Assembly (NCBI RefSeq): GCF_009495745.1
Contig: NZ_WIDQ01000004.1
Coordinates: forward strand, 62,001-126,000
Reading direction: 5' to 3'
Source of the DNA: Niveispirillum sp. SYP-B3756
Lineage (GTDB): Bacteria; Pseudomonadota; Alphaproteobacteria; Azospirillales; Azospirillaceae
Length of the DNA: 64,000 nucleotides
The translations under genes and the position numbers were made by a program. Position 1 is the first letter of the stretch, and the number at the start of each line of letters is the position of its first letter. Of this stretch, positions 63,846 to 64,000 are shown piece after piece. A model generated the notes under the pieces. It did not search any database. It saw nothing but the letters and a program-made list of their open reading frames with translations, and was not told where the DNA came from.

Positions 63846-64000
63846 TTAAGAAGCGCCACCCCGCGCCAGATTCTGCCGGGCCAGATCCAGCCATTCCTTC
63901 TGTCGGGCGCGGACATGGCCGGGGGCGCGGGACAGGCGCTGCTGCACGTCCTTGAACAGTTCCTGTGCCTCCGCCTGACGGCCCAGGCGCCCCAGCAGCA
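63846..64000 (-). CDS. TPR-type protein, C-terminal end (partial)
   Basis: The last 50 codons are read on the minus strand from the window edge to TAA (63846-63848). The peptide includes LLGRLGRQAEAQELFKDVQQ and KEWLDLARQNLARGGAS, a helical repeat-like end typical of tetratricopeptide proteins. The gene begins beyond the window. Function cannot be told from this part. Confidence 0.65.
   Translation of the reverse strand, partial: LLGRLGRQAEAQELFKDVQQRLSRAPGHVRARQKEWLDLARQNLARGGAS

Overview
The window is a high-GC (clearly above 60% G+C) chromosomal segment of an alphaproteobacterium, most likely a Rhodospirillales/Azospirillaceae member (Niveispirillum- or Azospirillum-like). That placement is inferred from gene content: an aapJQMP transporter, a phasin, ornithine-lipid genes (olsBA), an alphaproteobacterial RpoH, an Anbu proteasome-like protease and TamA/TamB. 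It reads as core chromosome. I see no phage, no insertion sequence and no CRISPR array.

Layout. 1-4358: the rho 3' end, a small unknown protein, a CorC/HlyC-type membrane protein and a membrane class III adenylate cyclase. 4410-10489: an M48 lipoprotein protease and the amino-acid ABC transporter aapJ-aapQ-aapM-aapP, with a collapsed parD-parE remnant between aapM and aapP. 10644-15012: homogentisate (tyrosine/phenylalanine) catabolism, with a MarR regulator divergent from hmgA, then fahA and maiA, and an SDR gene on the opposite strand between them. 15162-19605: tRNA-Ala(GGC), a solitary Anbu protease, a phasin and a UvrD/PcrA helicase that carries an AT-rich patch. 19774-25842: a CLC channel, a VOC gene remnant, pyrE, pyrC, a periplasmic binding protein, and a divergent GST/WYL-regulator pair. 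25897-28775: a TPP riboswitch with thiC, then marC. 29150-33148: olsB-olsA, an Smr protein, and an Rrf2 regulator divergent from a thioredoxin-reductase-like flavoprotein. 33401-40019: rpoH, gor, a small unknown, asd (with a threonine-rich leader ORF) and typA. 40481-48736: tamA-tamB and a two-gene unit of unknown function. 48852-64000: a DsbA-like protein, smc, a lipoprotein, an MCP, yhhQ, rpmB, an MFS exporter, a YceI protein, a 1120-residue glutaminase/SIS protein, DUF3224, a GNAT, and the 3' end of a TPR protein.

The strongest non-coding signal is a family of eight intergenic elements at 2280, 15243, 33256, 34449, 34591, 49552, 54006 and 63692. Each is a chain of up to five hairpins with conserved linkers but freely varying, compensated stems. 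In every copy the same end (hairpin 5) faces, and usually abuts, the stop codon of a gene, so the elements behave like oriented, structured 3'-end modules. Two near-identical copies flank rpoH as direct repeats. A second, unrelated repeat (a REP-type palindrome with an ATTCCCGCGAAGG core) occurs as inverted pairs near 12401 and 21296.

The other main leads are a possible threonine attenuator upstream of asd (36761-36844), an AT-rich patch with rare codons over the helicase motif II/III region of uvrD, and two loci (parDE and a VOC gene) where only the two ends of each gene survive. All functional calls come from reading the translated sequence and recognising motifs. No database search was run.
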